Shown one piece after another: positions 7,837 to 16,400 of a stretch of DNA of 18,505 nt. Position numbers and translations under genes: made by a program. Numbering within the stretch: the first letter of the stretch is position 1; every line of letters begins with the position of its first letter. The notes beneath the pieces were generated by a model. It ran no database searches. It was given only the letters and a program-made list of their open reading frames with translations, and was not told where the DNA came from. Source of the stretch: UMGS1307 sp964523005 (GTDB taxonomy: Bacteria > Bacillota > Clostridia > Oscillospirales > CAG-382); contig CAZFZL010000019.1 of the NCBI GenBank assembly GCA_964523005.1, positions 1 to 18,505 on the forward strand, given 5' to 3'.

Positions 7837-8302
7837 ATGAAAAAACGCTTGTTAATCTCGCAAGAAAAATGTTTTATTGACAATTATTATTGCCTCGTTT
7901 CTTTTTGCCGTTATCCCTACTTATGCATATCAACTGACATCGGATGAAACATGTGAAACAGAAGTAAATAATAACATGAAGTCATTTCCCGAAAACCTGA
8001 ATTATAATCTTACAGATGAAGAAATACCTGAAGTTTTAAACGGAATAATTAAGGATACTTCTAACCATATTTCTCGTTTATATGAGCTAGAAGACTTATC
8101 TACAGTTGTTTATCAAAATATTGATGGTACTATGACTATGTATATGTTTGATGAACCTATAAAGTATGTGGATTCAAACAATCAATATAAAGACAAGACA
8201 ACAAAATTAGTTCAAACGGAAAATGGATACGCTCTTAAACAAAATAGTGCAATTTATTCATATAATGTGTCGCATAGCAGATATATTATATCTGTAAACT
8301 AA
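7837..8302 (+). pseudogene. Frameshifted, truncated secreted-protein fragment
   Basis: A good ribosome site and ATG at 7837 (MKKRLLIS) open a frame that soon departs from the coding-like frame and stops at 'GGA TGA' near 7945. The downstream sense frame (open from 7856 to 8302) reads RKKNVLLTIIIASFLFAVIPTYA, a complete signal-peptide core once the two frames are joined by removing one base between 7855 and about 7868. The remaining 120 residues contain DGTMTMYMFDEPIKYVD and KDKTTKL, which resemble from memory the N-terminal region of large clostridial DNRLRE/RHS-type wall proteins; they end without any repeat or catalytic domain, so the 3' part is missing. By hand count 7921-8280 is about 30% GC against roughly 50% around it, suggesting a different origin. 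The family guess is moderate; the frame lesion is directly visible. Confidence 0.6.
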
Positions 8303-8329
8303 AAAATTAATTTTGAAGGGACAAAAACT

Positions 8330-9438
8330 ATGAAAAAAACGTGTTAATCACCCTGGTTCTCGTGCTTCTCGTTTTCGTGCTTGTTTTGGCTTCGTGTCAG
8401 CAAAACGGCGAGAACTCCGCGGCAGCTTCTCAGCAGACCGCCGGAGAAAGCAACGCTCAAGCTTCATCAGATAACGTATCTTCTGATGAATCGGTACCAT
8501 CGGGAGATGAAAGCGAAACGCCCGATGCCGATTATCCCGAGCTTTCATACGGTTCCAATCTCAACGGCGCCTTTGGAGGCGGAACGAGCTCATACGCCGA
8601 AGGACAAAAGCTCTATCCCGATTGCCTTGACGCAAAAGACCTTTCACCCGAAACGCTTATTTTCCTGCTCAATTCTTATCCTATCGGAGACGGCGGTGCG
8701 GAATACGAATTGACCGACGCCCTTCTTGACAAGCAAATGGCTTTATGCCGCACTTTCATCGAGTCGTTTGACACCGACACCTCGCTTGAGATCGTAATCG
8801 ATGAAGATGACGAACTCAAACGTGCCCTATGTGCCTACAAGGACATTACAGTCCGCGCCGACGCTCAAGGTCTGAGTGTTCTTTTCGGGGACGAAGGCTT
8901 CGAATGCAGTGATGCCGTCACATGCGACAATGTGCTTGACTTGGAAATACCCTACCTTGATGAGCTTTTCGATTATTACAGCATAGATAGATCGACCGCT
9001 GTCGTTCTTGATGTTACCGGTGCGTATGGTTGGTTTATCTATGTGTTCGCTCAGGGCAGCGATACCGTCGCGTCCGCGCTTTCAAGAGCTTTCATAAGCG
9101 TCTATTGCTATGTTGACTCGGACGGCAAGGTGTTGTTTGTCGGCGGCTCGGATATATCCGGCTTCGATTCATTCACCGCTGCTGCTATTTCGTACGATGA
9201 TGCTTTGAAGCTTGTTAAAGACGGTACCTACTATCGCGATGCTTATGACATGAGAGAGCTAGGAACAGTGACTGACGACATGATCAAGGGCTGCTGCCTG
9301 ATCTACACTACTATGCTTGACAGCGATTATTACATCCCGTGCTATTGTTTTTCGGTCGTCTGCGGCGACGAAGGAACAGTTAACTGCGTGGTCCCTGCCA
9401 TCAACGAGAGCGATGCAAAATCAGCGCTCGCCAAATAG
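8330..9438 (+). CDS. Putative lipoprotein with an out-of-frame start across a poly-A run
   Basis: A GAAGGG ribosome site and ATG at 8330 are followed by seven A and a C, which leads to a stop after MKKTC. With eight A the reading would be MKKNVLITLVL and continue into the long open frame beginning at GTG 8341. That frame has a hydrophobic stretch ending in LASC (Cys at 8395-8397), a clear lipobox, then a Ser/Ala/Glu-rich linker of about 55 residues and a folded domain of about 300 residues ending in YYIPCYCFSV...VVPAI. I do not recognise the domain. Without the frame correction, translation from GTG 8341 would lack the basic n-region and sit 20 bases from the ribosome site. The protein is likely exported and lipid-anchored. 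Either phase variation, recent decay or a sequencing error explains the run. Confidence 0.7.
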
Positions 9439-9789
9439 GTTTTGGCAAATACGTACGTCGATAAGCTTCTGTTTGACCTTGCAAAAGATCGCGGCGATTA
9501 TCTTGATATGCTCGTTCATTCAGATGAGCAGAAAGCTCTGGAACTGGCAGGAAAGATGACTGTTGATGAGCTTAAAGCGAAGCTTGGTCAGCCCGAAGAG
9601 GGTTTGGAAGCCAGCTCTTTGTTTATACCGTATGTTTATTATGCGGGCAACAGAACGCTTCTTGTCTACTCCTCCATCGACGGTATCTACAGGGCACTCG
9701 TATACGACGGAGTGTGTGATATGAGAGGTGAAACAGCGGACGGCAGCGCTGCAAAAATCGTCTATGTCGTCGAACTTGCATCCGAATAA
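9439..9789 (+). pseudogene. In-frame open segment after the lipoprotein stop, possibly its former C-terminus or a gene remnant
   Basis: This frame continues directly from the lipoprotein after its TAG (9436-9438). It begins VLANTYVDKLLFDLAKD and runs 116 codons to TAA at 9787-9789. A TTG at 9442 is the only early start candidate, with no ribosome site before it. There is no signal peptide. MTVDELKAKLGQPEE followed by alternating strands (SSLFIPYVYY, RTLLVYSSIDGIY) recalls small lipoprotein domains of the SmpA/BLIP-like kind, a weak resemblance. Base composition and codon choice match the lipoprotein gene, so the sequence was coding until recently. It may be a nonsense-split end of that gene, or the tail of a second gene that lost its front. 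The terminator 20 bases downstream serves both. Confidence 0.5.
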
Positions 9790-9809
9790 CACTATCGTTC
9801 AACTATATC

Positions 9810-9840
9810 ACAGACGCGGCGCCGCCGCGTCTGTTTTTTT
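9810..9840 (+). terminator. Strong hairpin terminator
   Basis: A perfect 11-base stem ACAGACGCGGC / GCCGCGTCTGT (9810-9820 and 9824-9834) with a GCC loop is followed by T-rich sequence to 9840 (the stem's last T plus six more). It is the most GC-rich hairpin in the window and closes the lipoprotein region. Confidence 0.93.
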
Positions 9841-9871
9841 GGCACACAGCGGAAAAAATGTGAATATCATA

Positions 9872-9898
9872 TTGAAAAGCGAAAGGATTTGTGATAAT
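9872..9898 (+). promoter_or_regulatory. Likely promoter of the GNAT-asd-glucan synthase operon
   Basis: TTGAAA (9872-9877) and GATAAT (9893-9898) are 15 bases apart, and a TG at 9890-9891 makes an extended -10 box that tolerates the short spacer. A TAATAT at 9895-9900 gives the alternative 17-base spacing. The element falls just after a strong terminator and about 40 bases before the first gene of a tightly packed operon. Confidence 0.6.
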
Positions 9899-9937
9899 AT
9901 CTTTTAAGTATAACTAATATTGAAAGGAACCGATATT

Positions 9938-10411
9938 ATGCCTGATATGCTCGTTAAGCTCTATGAGCTCAAAGACAACAGTTCACTTTATAAAAAACTT
10001 GAAGACAACGGCATTCGGATATTCAGACCCATGACCCCGAACAGAGGTAAGGTCAACGCCTTCATCAAAGACAATTTCGGTGACGGCTGGATGAATGAAA
10101 ACGAAACCGCGTTTGCGCGTTCTCCCGTGAGCTGTTTTATCGCGTATGATACAAACCTGAAAAAGATCGTCGGCTTTGCCGCGTACAACGTGACCGCAAA
10201 AGGATTTTTCGGGCCTACCGGCGTCGATGAAAAACAGCGTAAGCGCGGTATAGGCGGAGCGCTCCTGCTTAAATGCCTTGAAGCAATGCGCGAAGAGGGG
10301 TACGGATACGCCATCATAGGCAGTGCCGGACCCGTCGAATACTACAAAAAATGCTGCGGTGCGATCGTCATAGAAGACAGCGTCCCCGGTATATACAAAG
10401 ACCTCATATAA
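9938..10411 (+). CDS. GNAT-family N-acetyltransferase
   Basis: This is a 157-residue cytoplasmic acetyltransferase of the GNAT superfamily, which moves an acetyl group from acetyl-CoA to an amine. The acetyl-CoA pyrophosphate loop is visible as RKRGIGGAL (near residues 103-111), followed by the helix LKCLEAMREEGY and a final strand-loop with AGPVEYYKKCCGA, typical of the C-terminal half. The substrate cannot be told. The ATG at 9938 is preferred to the TTG at 9920 because GAAAGGA (9922-9928) lies about 9 bases before it. asd begins 29 bases downstream, so this is the first gene of the operon; a functional link to asd is not evident. Confidence 0.86.
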   Translation: MPDMLVKLYELKDNSSLYKKLEDNGIRIFRPMTPNRGKVNAFIKDNFGDGWMNENETAFARSPVSCFIAYDTNLKKIVGFAAYNVTAKGFFGPTGVDEKQRKRGIGGALLLKCLEAMREEGYGYAIIGSAGPVEYYKKCCGAIVIEDSVPGIYKDLI

Positions 10412-10440
10412 AACACGTACCGAAAGGAATAAGAATTATT

Positions 10441-11514
10441 ATGCAGAAACTGCGCGCCGGAATAATCGGCGCTACGGGGATGGTGGGGCAGCGCTTCATT
10501 ACCCTGCTTGAAAACCATCCCATGTTCACCCCGACCGTCTTTGCCGCGAGCCCGCGCAACGCAGGCAGAAAATATTCGGAAGCCGTCGAAGGCCGCTGGA
10601 AGCTTGATACGCCTATCCCCGAATACGCGCTGGATATGATAATGTGCGACGCCGCCGATGTCGAAAAGGTCAGCTCAATGTGCGACTTCGTGTTTTGCGC
10701 CGTCGATATGAAAAAGGACGAGATACGCGCTCTTGAAGAGGCGTATGCCGCCTACGGTACTCCCGTCGTCTCCAACAACAGCGCCAACAGATGGACGCCC
10801 GACGTCCCTATGGTCATACCGGAAATCAATCCCTCTCACCTTGAAGTGATAAAATATCAGCGCGAGCGTCTCGGTACGAAACGCGGCTTTATCGCCGTCA
10901 AACCGAACTGCTCGATACAAAGCTATGTTCCCGCGCTCACTCCGCTTCTGCGCTTCGGTGTTGAAAAGGTCGCCGTCTGTACCTATCAGGCGATAAGCGG
11001 CGCAGGGAAGACCTTTCGCGAAATGCCTGAGATAATCGACAATGTAATACCCTATATCGGCGGCGAGGAAGAAAAGAGCGAGCGTGAACCGCTGCGCATA
11101 TGGGGCAGCGTCAAGGACGGTACGATCATTGCGCGCAGCGACATCACCATAACGGCGCAGTGCATCCGCGTCCCCGTCAGCAACGGCCATCTTGCCGCGA
11201 CGTTCGTGAAATTCGGCGATAATAAGCCTTCAAAGGAAGAAATAATCAACATATGGAAATCATCCGGCGGCGTCGACCTTCCGAGTGCGCCGAAGCATTT
11301 TCTGCACTATTTTGAAGAAGACAACAGACCGCAGACGAAGCTTGACCGCGATCTTGAACACGGCATGGCAATATCGCTCGGACGCCTCAGGGAAGACACG
11401 ATCTTCGATTATAAATTCGTCGGACTCTCGCACAATACGCTGCGCGGAGCAGCCGGCGGCGCTGTGCTTATAGCTGAGCTTCTCACGAAGGAAGGCTATA
11501 TCACGCAGAGATAG
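10441..11514 (+). CDS. asd: Aspartate-semialdehyde dehydrogenase
   Basis: Asd reduces L-aspartyl-4-phosphate to L-aspartate-4-semialdehyde with NADPH, the branch point to diaminopimelate/lysine, threonine and methionine, and so also feeds peptidoglycan. The 357-residue protein has the N-terminal dinucleotide-binding GATGMVGQ (G10-G16), the catalytic cysteine in VKPNCSIQS (C157) and the active-site histidine in RVPVSNGH (H250). The PNCS form and overall length fit the archaeal/fungal-like subclass also found in clostridia, rather than the enterobacterial form. The frame is open further upstream to 10351, but ATG 10441 has an AAAGGAA site before it and begins the conserved fold directly. A tiny membrane-peptide gene overlaps its ribosome site with this stop codon. 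Confidence 0.94.
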   Translation: MQKLRAGIIGATGMVGQRFITLLENHPMFTPTVFAASPRNAGRKYSEAVEGRWKLDTPIPEYALDMIMCDAADVEKVSSMCDFVFCAVDMKKDEIRALEEAYAAYGTPVVSNNSANRWTPDVPMVIPEINPSHLEVIKYQRERLGTKRGFIAVKPNCSIQSYVPALTPLLRFGVEKVAVCTYQAISGAGKTFREMPEIIDNVIPYIGGEEEKSEREPLRIWGSVKDGTIIARSDITITAQCIRVPVSNGHLAATFVKFGDNKPSKEEIINIWKSSGGVDLPSAPKHFLHYFEEDNRPQTKLDRDLEHGMAISLGRLREDTIFDYKFVGLSHNTLRGAAGGAVLIAELLTKEGYITQR

Positions 11515-11522
11515 GTGATAAA

Positions 11523-11615
11523 GTGAGTAAATTCTGGAAGGCTGCGATCGCGGTGCTGCTGGCTCTGCTATTCATTTTGCCGACGGTCATAGGTATAATA
11601 GCGCTTTTACAGTAG
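11523..11615 (+). CDS. 30-residue single-helix membrane peptide
   Basis: A GTG-started frame between asd and the metallo-hydrolase gene encodes 30 residues: a short basic head (SKFWK) followed by a single hydrophobic helix (about residues 7-29) ending in ALLQ. The ribosome site AGGTGA (11513-11518) overlaps the asd TAG, with 4 bases to the GTG, which suggests translational coupling. The stop is 16 bases before the next gene's ATG, so the frame fills the gap exactly. No family is recognised. It is too short to rest on statistics, but the ribosome site, the compact fit and the clean helix argue that it is real. It could be a membrane regulator or just a chance frame. Confidence 0.5.
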   Translation: MSKFWKAAIAVLLALLFILPTVIGIIALLQ

Positions 11616-11631
11616 AAAGGACGGTGCCGCG

Positions 11632-12279
11632 ATGGAACGGTATAAGGTAATTGCTCTCAAGGTCGGATTTCTCGAAACGAACTGCTATATCGTCCGTGAT
11701 ACCGAAAGCGGATGCTGCTGTGTTATTGATCCGGGCGCCGACGCCGCGCTGATAAAAAGCACGATGCGCGAGCTTGACACAAAATGCACGCTCATATTGC
11801 TCACTCACGGCCACTTTGACCATATCCTCGCTCTTGAGGATATGCGAACGACGCGTGCCGTCGTGGCGATCCACGCGAGCGATGCGCACTGCCTGACCGA
11901 ACGCGACAGCTTTTCCCCGATGCTTCCGTACGATCCGCGCCCGTTCAGCTCGGCTGACGTGCTTCTTAAACGCGAGGGAACATACGAGCTCGGAGGATTC
12001 ACCTTCAGAATAACGCATACGCCCGGCCATACGGCGGGCTCGGTATGCTATATCTTTGACGACATGCTTTTTACGGGCGATACGCTTTTTTGTTCCGGTA
12101 TAGGGAGAACCGATTTTCCCGGTTCAAGCGCGGAGCAGATGAACGCGTCGCTGAAAAAGCTGTATCATATGCCCGGTGATTATGTCGTATATCCCGGACA
12201 CGGAGAAAAAACACTTTTGAGCGACGAACGCGACTCGAATCCTTATATGGCGTTCATTCGCAGGGAGAGCCGACAATGA
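11632..12279 (+). CDS. Metallo-beta-lactamase-fold hydrolase (glyoxalase II-like)
   Basis: This 215-residue soluble protein belongs to the MBL-fold hydrolases related to hydroxyacylglutathione hydrolase. The dinuclear metal site is complete: HGHFDH (H59, H61, D63, H64), H133 in TPGHTAGS, D150 in FTGDTLF and H190 in YPGHGE. It lacks the long C-terminal helical domain of true glyoxalase II, as in the short clostridial members, whose substrates are mostly unknown thioesters or phosphoesters. An AGAAAGGA site precedes ATG 11632 by about 10 bases. Its TGA overlaps the next ATG in an ATGA junction, so it is translated together with the SGNH gene. Confidence 0.9.
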   Translation: MERYKVIALKVGFLETNCYIVRDTESGCCCVIDPGADAALIKSTMRELDTKCTLILLTHGHFDHILALEDMRTTRAVVAIHASDAHCLTERDSFSPMLPYDPRPFSSADVLLKREGTYELGGFTFRITHTPGHTAGSVCYIFDDMLFTGDTLFCSGIGRTDFPGSSAEQMNASLKKLYHMPGDYVVYPGHGEKTLLSDERDSNPYMAFIRRESRQ

Positions 12280-13406
12280 AAATATCCGAAGTAGACATAA
12301 ACTGTGTCTCCGGCGAAGCCGACAGCAGCGGAATGGTCTTTTACGACTGCCGCACGGCGCCCTTTGAACTGACCGGACTCGCTGTACGCAAAGACGGAAA
12401 GTTCTCGCGCTTCGATGATGAGCTTGAAAAACAGGCGCGTGATGAGCTTGTTTGGCTTGCATCTCATACGTCCGGCGCAATGGTGCGCTTTCGCACGTCG
12501 GGCAGCCGCATATCACTTCGCGTGAAGCTCCCCGGAGTGTTCATGATGTATCATATGCCACTCACCGGCAGCTCAGGCTTCGATATCTATAACGGCGACC
12601 GCTTTCAGGGGCTCGCAGCGCCGAGCGCACTGACGGAAACCGAATACGAACGCACTGCAGACCTTACATTTCCTGCCGACAGTGACGGAATGCACGACAT
12701 CACGATAGGTTTTCCGCTTTACAATAGCGTCACATCGCTTGAAATAGGACTTGAAAAGGACAGAATACTCGAAAAGCCGAAGAAACATAAGCACGGCAAG
12801 GTCGTATTTTACGGCTCGTCGATAACACAGGGCGGTGTCGCCTCGCGACCGGGCTGTAATTATGCCAACATACTCGCGCGGCAGCTCGATTTTGAGCTCG
12901 TGAACCTCGGATTTTCCGGCAACGCATTCGGCGATTCATACATAGCCGACTATATCGCCTCGATGCCGATGGCTGCGTTCGTGATGGATTACGATTTTAA
13001 TGCGCGTTCGCTCGAAGAGCTTGAAAATACGCATCTTCCGATGTACCGCGCTGTCAGAGAAAAACAACCCGGTGTTCCGATAATATTCATGACAAACCCG
13101 GTGGTCAACGTATATATATCTGAGCAAACGAATGCAAAACGCGCCGAGATAATCATGCGTACATATCAGACGGCGCTCGACAGCGGCGACAGACATGTCG
13201 CGTTCATCGACGGCCATAAGCTGCTTGGCACTGATGAAAGAGACAGCTGCACGACCGACCGGCTTCATCCGAACGACCTCGGCTTCATGCGCATGGCGCA
13301 GACCGTTTACCCGTATCTTTCCGAATGCTCGGATGAAAAAAGAATAAAAACCCTGCCTTTGCCCGATAATAGAGATATGAAGGGCAGGGGCAATTTTTAT
13401 GTCTGA
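12276..13406 (+). CDS. GxDLY/SGNH-family hydrolase (acylesterase-like)
   Basis: This 376-residue protein has two parts. Residues about 15-165 form a beta-sandwich with SSGFDIYNGD, matching the GxDLY domain, and residues about 170-350 form an SGNH/GDSL hydrolase. The catalytic blocks are visible: YGSSITQG with S182 as nucleophile, NLGFSGNA with G215 and N216 of the oxyanion hole, MDYDFNA in place of the GxND block, and TDRLHPNDLG with D328 and H331. No signal peptide is seen, so it is probably cytoplasmic. Relatives are carbohydrate esterases or lipases of unproven specificity. It starts inside the MBL stop (ATGA) and ends 8 bases inside the glucan synthase gene. That coupling suggests action on an acyl group of a sugar made by the same operon; this is inference. 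Confidence 0.88.
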   Translation: MKISEVDINCVSGEADSSGMVFYDCRTAPFELTGLAVRKDGKFSRFDDELEKQARDELVWLASHTSGAMVRFRTSGSRISLRVKLPGVFMMYHMPLTGSSGFDIYNGDRFQGLAAPSALTETEYERTADLTFPADSDGMHDITIGFPLYNSVTSLEIGLEKDRILEKPKKHKHGKVVFYGSSITQGGVASRPGCNYANILARQLDFELVNLGFSGNAFGDSYIADYIASMPMAAFVMDYDFNARSLEELENTHLPMYRAVREKQPGVPIIFMTNPVVNVYISEQTNAKRAEIIMRTYQTALDSGDRHVAFIDGHKLLGTDERDSCTTDRLHPNDLGFMRMAQTVYPYLSECSDEKRIKTLPLPDNRDMKGRGNFYV

Positions 13407-16400
13407 AAGTATAAAAAAGCTGAAAAAATCCGTCGTGAATATGCTCGAACGCGGTGATAACGAGCTTGCCGGTGAAAACTGTTATATTGTCACCGACAGG
13501 CTTTCGCTCGTGTGGCACAGCAGAGCGCAGCTTGAAAAATGCGAGCTTATGCGTTCGGCGACGCGCGAGTACGTAGCGCGATACGGATTCGATTTCGAGC
13601 GCGAAAAAATTATTAATGAATACGGGCATTACAGCGGTATGCTCGGCTCAGACGAGCTTGCGCTGCTTGAATGCTGTATAAGCGAACAGGCGCTTTGGTC
13701 ACTTGTCAACGGCAGCGATGTACACGGGGCGATCAAAGCAATGCACTACAGCGCAAAAACGGATTTTTCGTTTTTTGTCCGTGAGATGTTCGCTCCCGAG
13801 GCACTGCTCGAAACGACACAGCTGTACTGCAGGATGGACGCGCGTACCAAAAGTCTTATAAGGGATCGCATATCCGAAAAAGCGAAAAAGACCGGGATGA
13901 GCGTATATGATACGGCTGCCGATATCATAAAGCGAAGGGGCTTGTCGTCATACGGTATATGCAGCGAGCTGTTTTGCAAAAAACGCTTCCCGTGGTATTT
14001 CATCCTGGCGTTCGCCGCTTTTCTCGTTCTTGCCGTGCTGTCACTCTTATATACACACTATGCCGCATTTTTGACCTTGATACCGCTTCTTGCGCTCTCC
14101 TTCCGGCTTTCGGCGAGTGCTTTGTCATCGTTCCTTTCGCCGCCCCCCGTGCTTAGAATGGAGGATGAGTACGCCGAAAAAATAAACACGCTCGTTTGCA
14201 TAACGACGCTCCTGACGGGTAACGACGGCGAGACATTTCATTCGCTTGAAAAGTATTATTGCGCAAACAGAAACTGCAACTGCGTTTTTGCCGTGTTAGC
14301 TGACCTGCCGCCGTGCAGATTTGTCGATTCTCCTACCGATGAAGCGATTGTCGCGTCAGCGCGCAACGAGATAGAACGGCTCAACAAACGCTACGGCGCG
14401 TTTGCGCTGTTTATACGCAGACGTACGCGTGCTGAAGACAATGTGTATTCGGGCAGAGAACGCAAGCGCGGCGCAGTGGAAGATCTCGTTTTGTTTATGA
14501 AACGGGGTGAGAACGCCTTTTTCGTCGCTGACGGCGACATGGAGCGCGTGAAGAATGCGTCATTCATCCTCACTCTCGACAGTGACACACGCCTTACCAC
14601 GGGCAGTGTAGCGAAGATACTCACTGCCGCTTCTCATCCGTATTACGCTGCGCAAATTGAAAACGGCGTTCTCGTGAAGGGCTTCGGCGCGTTCCAGCCG
14701 CGCATGGCGTCTTCGATGGAAAGTGCATCGAAGAGCGCTTTTGCCGAGCTGTGTGCAGGCAGCGGCGGACTTGACGTCTACGAAAGCGCTGCGTTTTCCG
14801 TGTTCGAAGCGACCTTCGGAGAGGGCGTATTCTGTGGAAAGGGACTTATCAACGTCGATGCATACGACGCTCTCGTGACCGGTGCGCTTCCCGAAAAGCA
14901 GGTGTTGAGCCACGATATACCGGAGGGCGCCCTGCTGCACACGTTTTTCCTGTCAGATACCGTCCTTACGGATTCCACACCGCGAACCGTTCTTTCATTT
15001 TTCAGGCGTGCAGAGCGCTGGGCGCGCGGGGATATACAGAATCTTTTCCTTTTCGGAAAAATCACTTCTCCGTGCGGACGCTGGGCAATAATAGAAAATG
15101 CGCTCAGAGTGATCGCTCCGGTGTTCTCTCTTTTTACAATAGCACTTTGCGCCGTGCTGTACGGCATAGGCAAAATAAGCTCAGGGTACGCCGGGCTTGT
15201 GTACCTTTTTGCCGTAATGCCGATATTACTGCCGCCGTTAGTCACGCTTCTTGCTTCACCGTCGCGTATATATATGATAGCATTCCGCCGAAGCTTTGCG
15301 CACGTCATGTACAGCGCCGCGCTTGATTTTTCACGCGTCGTATATGAGCTCATCTCGTTCCCGATGAATGCGTTTGTCAGCGCGTCCGCTTCTGTAAAAG
15401 CGCTTTGGCGTATGACGGTAAGCAGAAAAAAACTGCTTGAATGGGTCACCGCATCACAGTATGAACGCGCCGCGGGCGATACACTCGGAGTGTATATCTG
15501 CGGTATGCTCGCCCCGGCAGTTTTCGGCACGCTGATGTTTTTCATAACTCCCGGAGGCATATACCGCCTTTCAGGCGCGCTTTTTTTCTTGTTTCCCATA
15601 TTTGCCTGCATAATATCAAAGAAGAAAAAGAAGCAGAAGAGAAAGCCCGACATAGCTGCTTTCCGTCCGCAAGCCGAACGAATATATGCGTTTTTTGCCA
15701 ATTACGTCACACAAAAGACGAATTACCTGCCGCCGGATAACGTGAGCATAGCGCCTGTGAAATGCGTAGCGATGCGAACATCACCGACGAATATCGGTAT
15801 GTACCTGCTCGCTCTCGCCGCGGCTGCCGATTTTGGATTGATCGACGAAAAAGAGCTTGCCGCAAGCGTTGGAAACACGTTCGATACGCTTGACAAGCTC
15901 AAACGCTGGAACGGCCATTTTTATAATTGGTACGACATTTCGAGCATGTCTGTCATCGGCGGCGAGTACGTTTCGTTCGTCGATTCCGGAAATTTTGTCT
16001 GTTCGCTCATCGCTCTTGCCGGTGCGCTGAAGACATATGGACAAAACGAACTGTCAGAAAGAGCAAAAAACCTTGCACAATGCAACTTCTCTGTGTTTTA
16101 TGATAAAGACCGTTCACTTTTTGCGCTCGGCTGCGACGGCGCGACGGGCAAGCGCTCTGAAATATGCTACGATCTGTATATGAGTGAAGCGCGCAGCGCC
16201 AGCTATGTCGCCGTGGCTAACTGTGAGGTGCCGGCAGCTCACTGGAACAGCCTTGCACGCACGCTTCTGTGCGACGACGGTTATATCGGTATGGCGTCGT
16301 GGACGGGAACGGCGTTTGAATATTTTATGCCGTGCCTTTTTCTGCCTGTTCCGGAGAATTCATTTCTCTCCGAGGCGCTCTCGTTTGCCTATTATCAGAT

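Noticed and set aside
8303..8314. Perfect 12-base palindrome AAAATTAATTTT after the truncated gene
   Set aside because: Entirely A/T, short and without a T run or GC stem; expected by chance in such AT-rich sequence.
9920..9937. TTG at 9920 as the GNAT start
   Set aside because: It overlaps the ribosome site that serves ATG 9938, which begins the normal protein.
10351..10440. Upstream extension of asd
   Set aside because: It overlaps the GNAT coding region, lacks a ribosome site and precedes the family's normal N-terminus at ATG 10441.
14778..15701. 307-residue reverse-strand frame opposite the glucan synthase
   Set aside because: The + strand frame carries conserved GT84 motifs throughout; the reverse translation has no recognisable domain.
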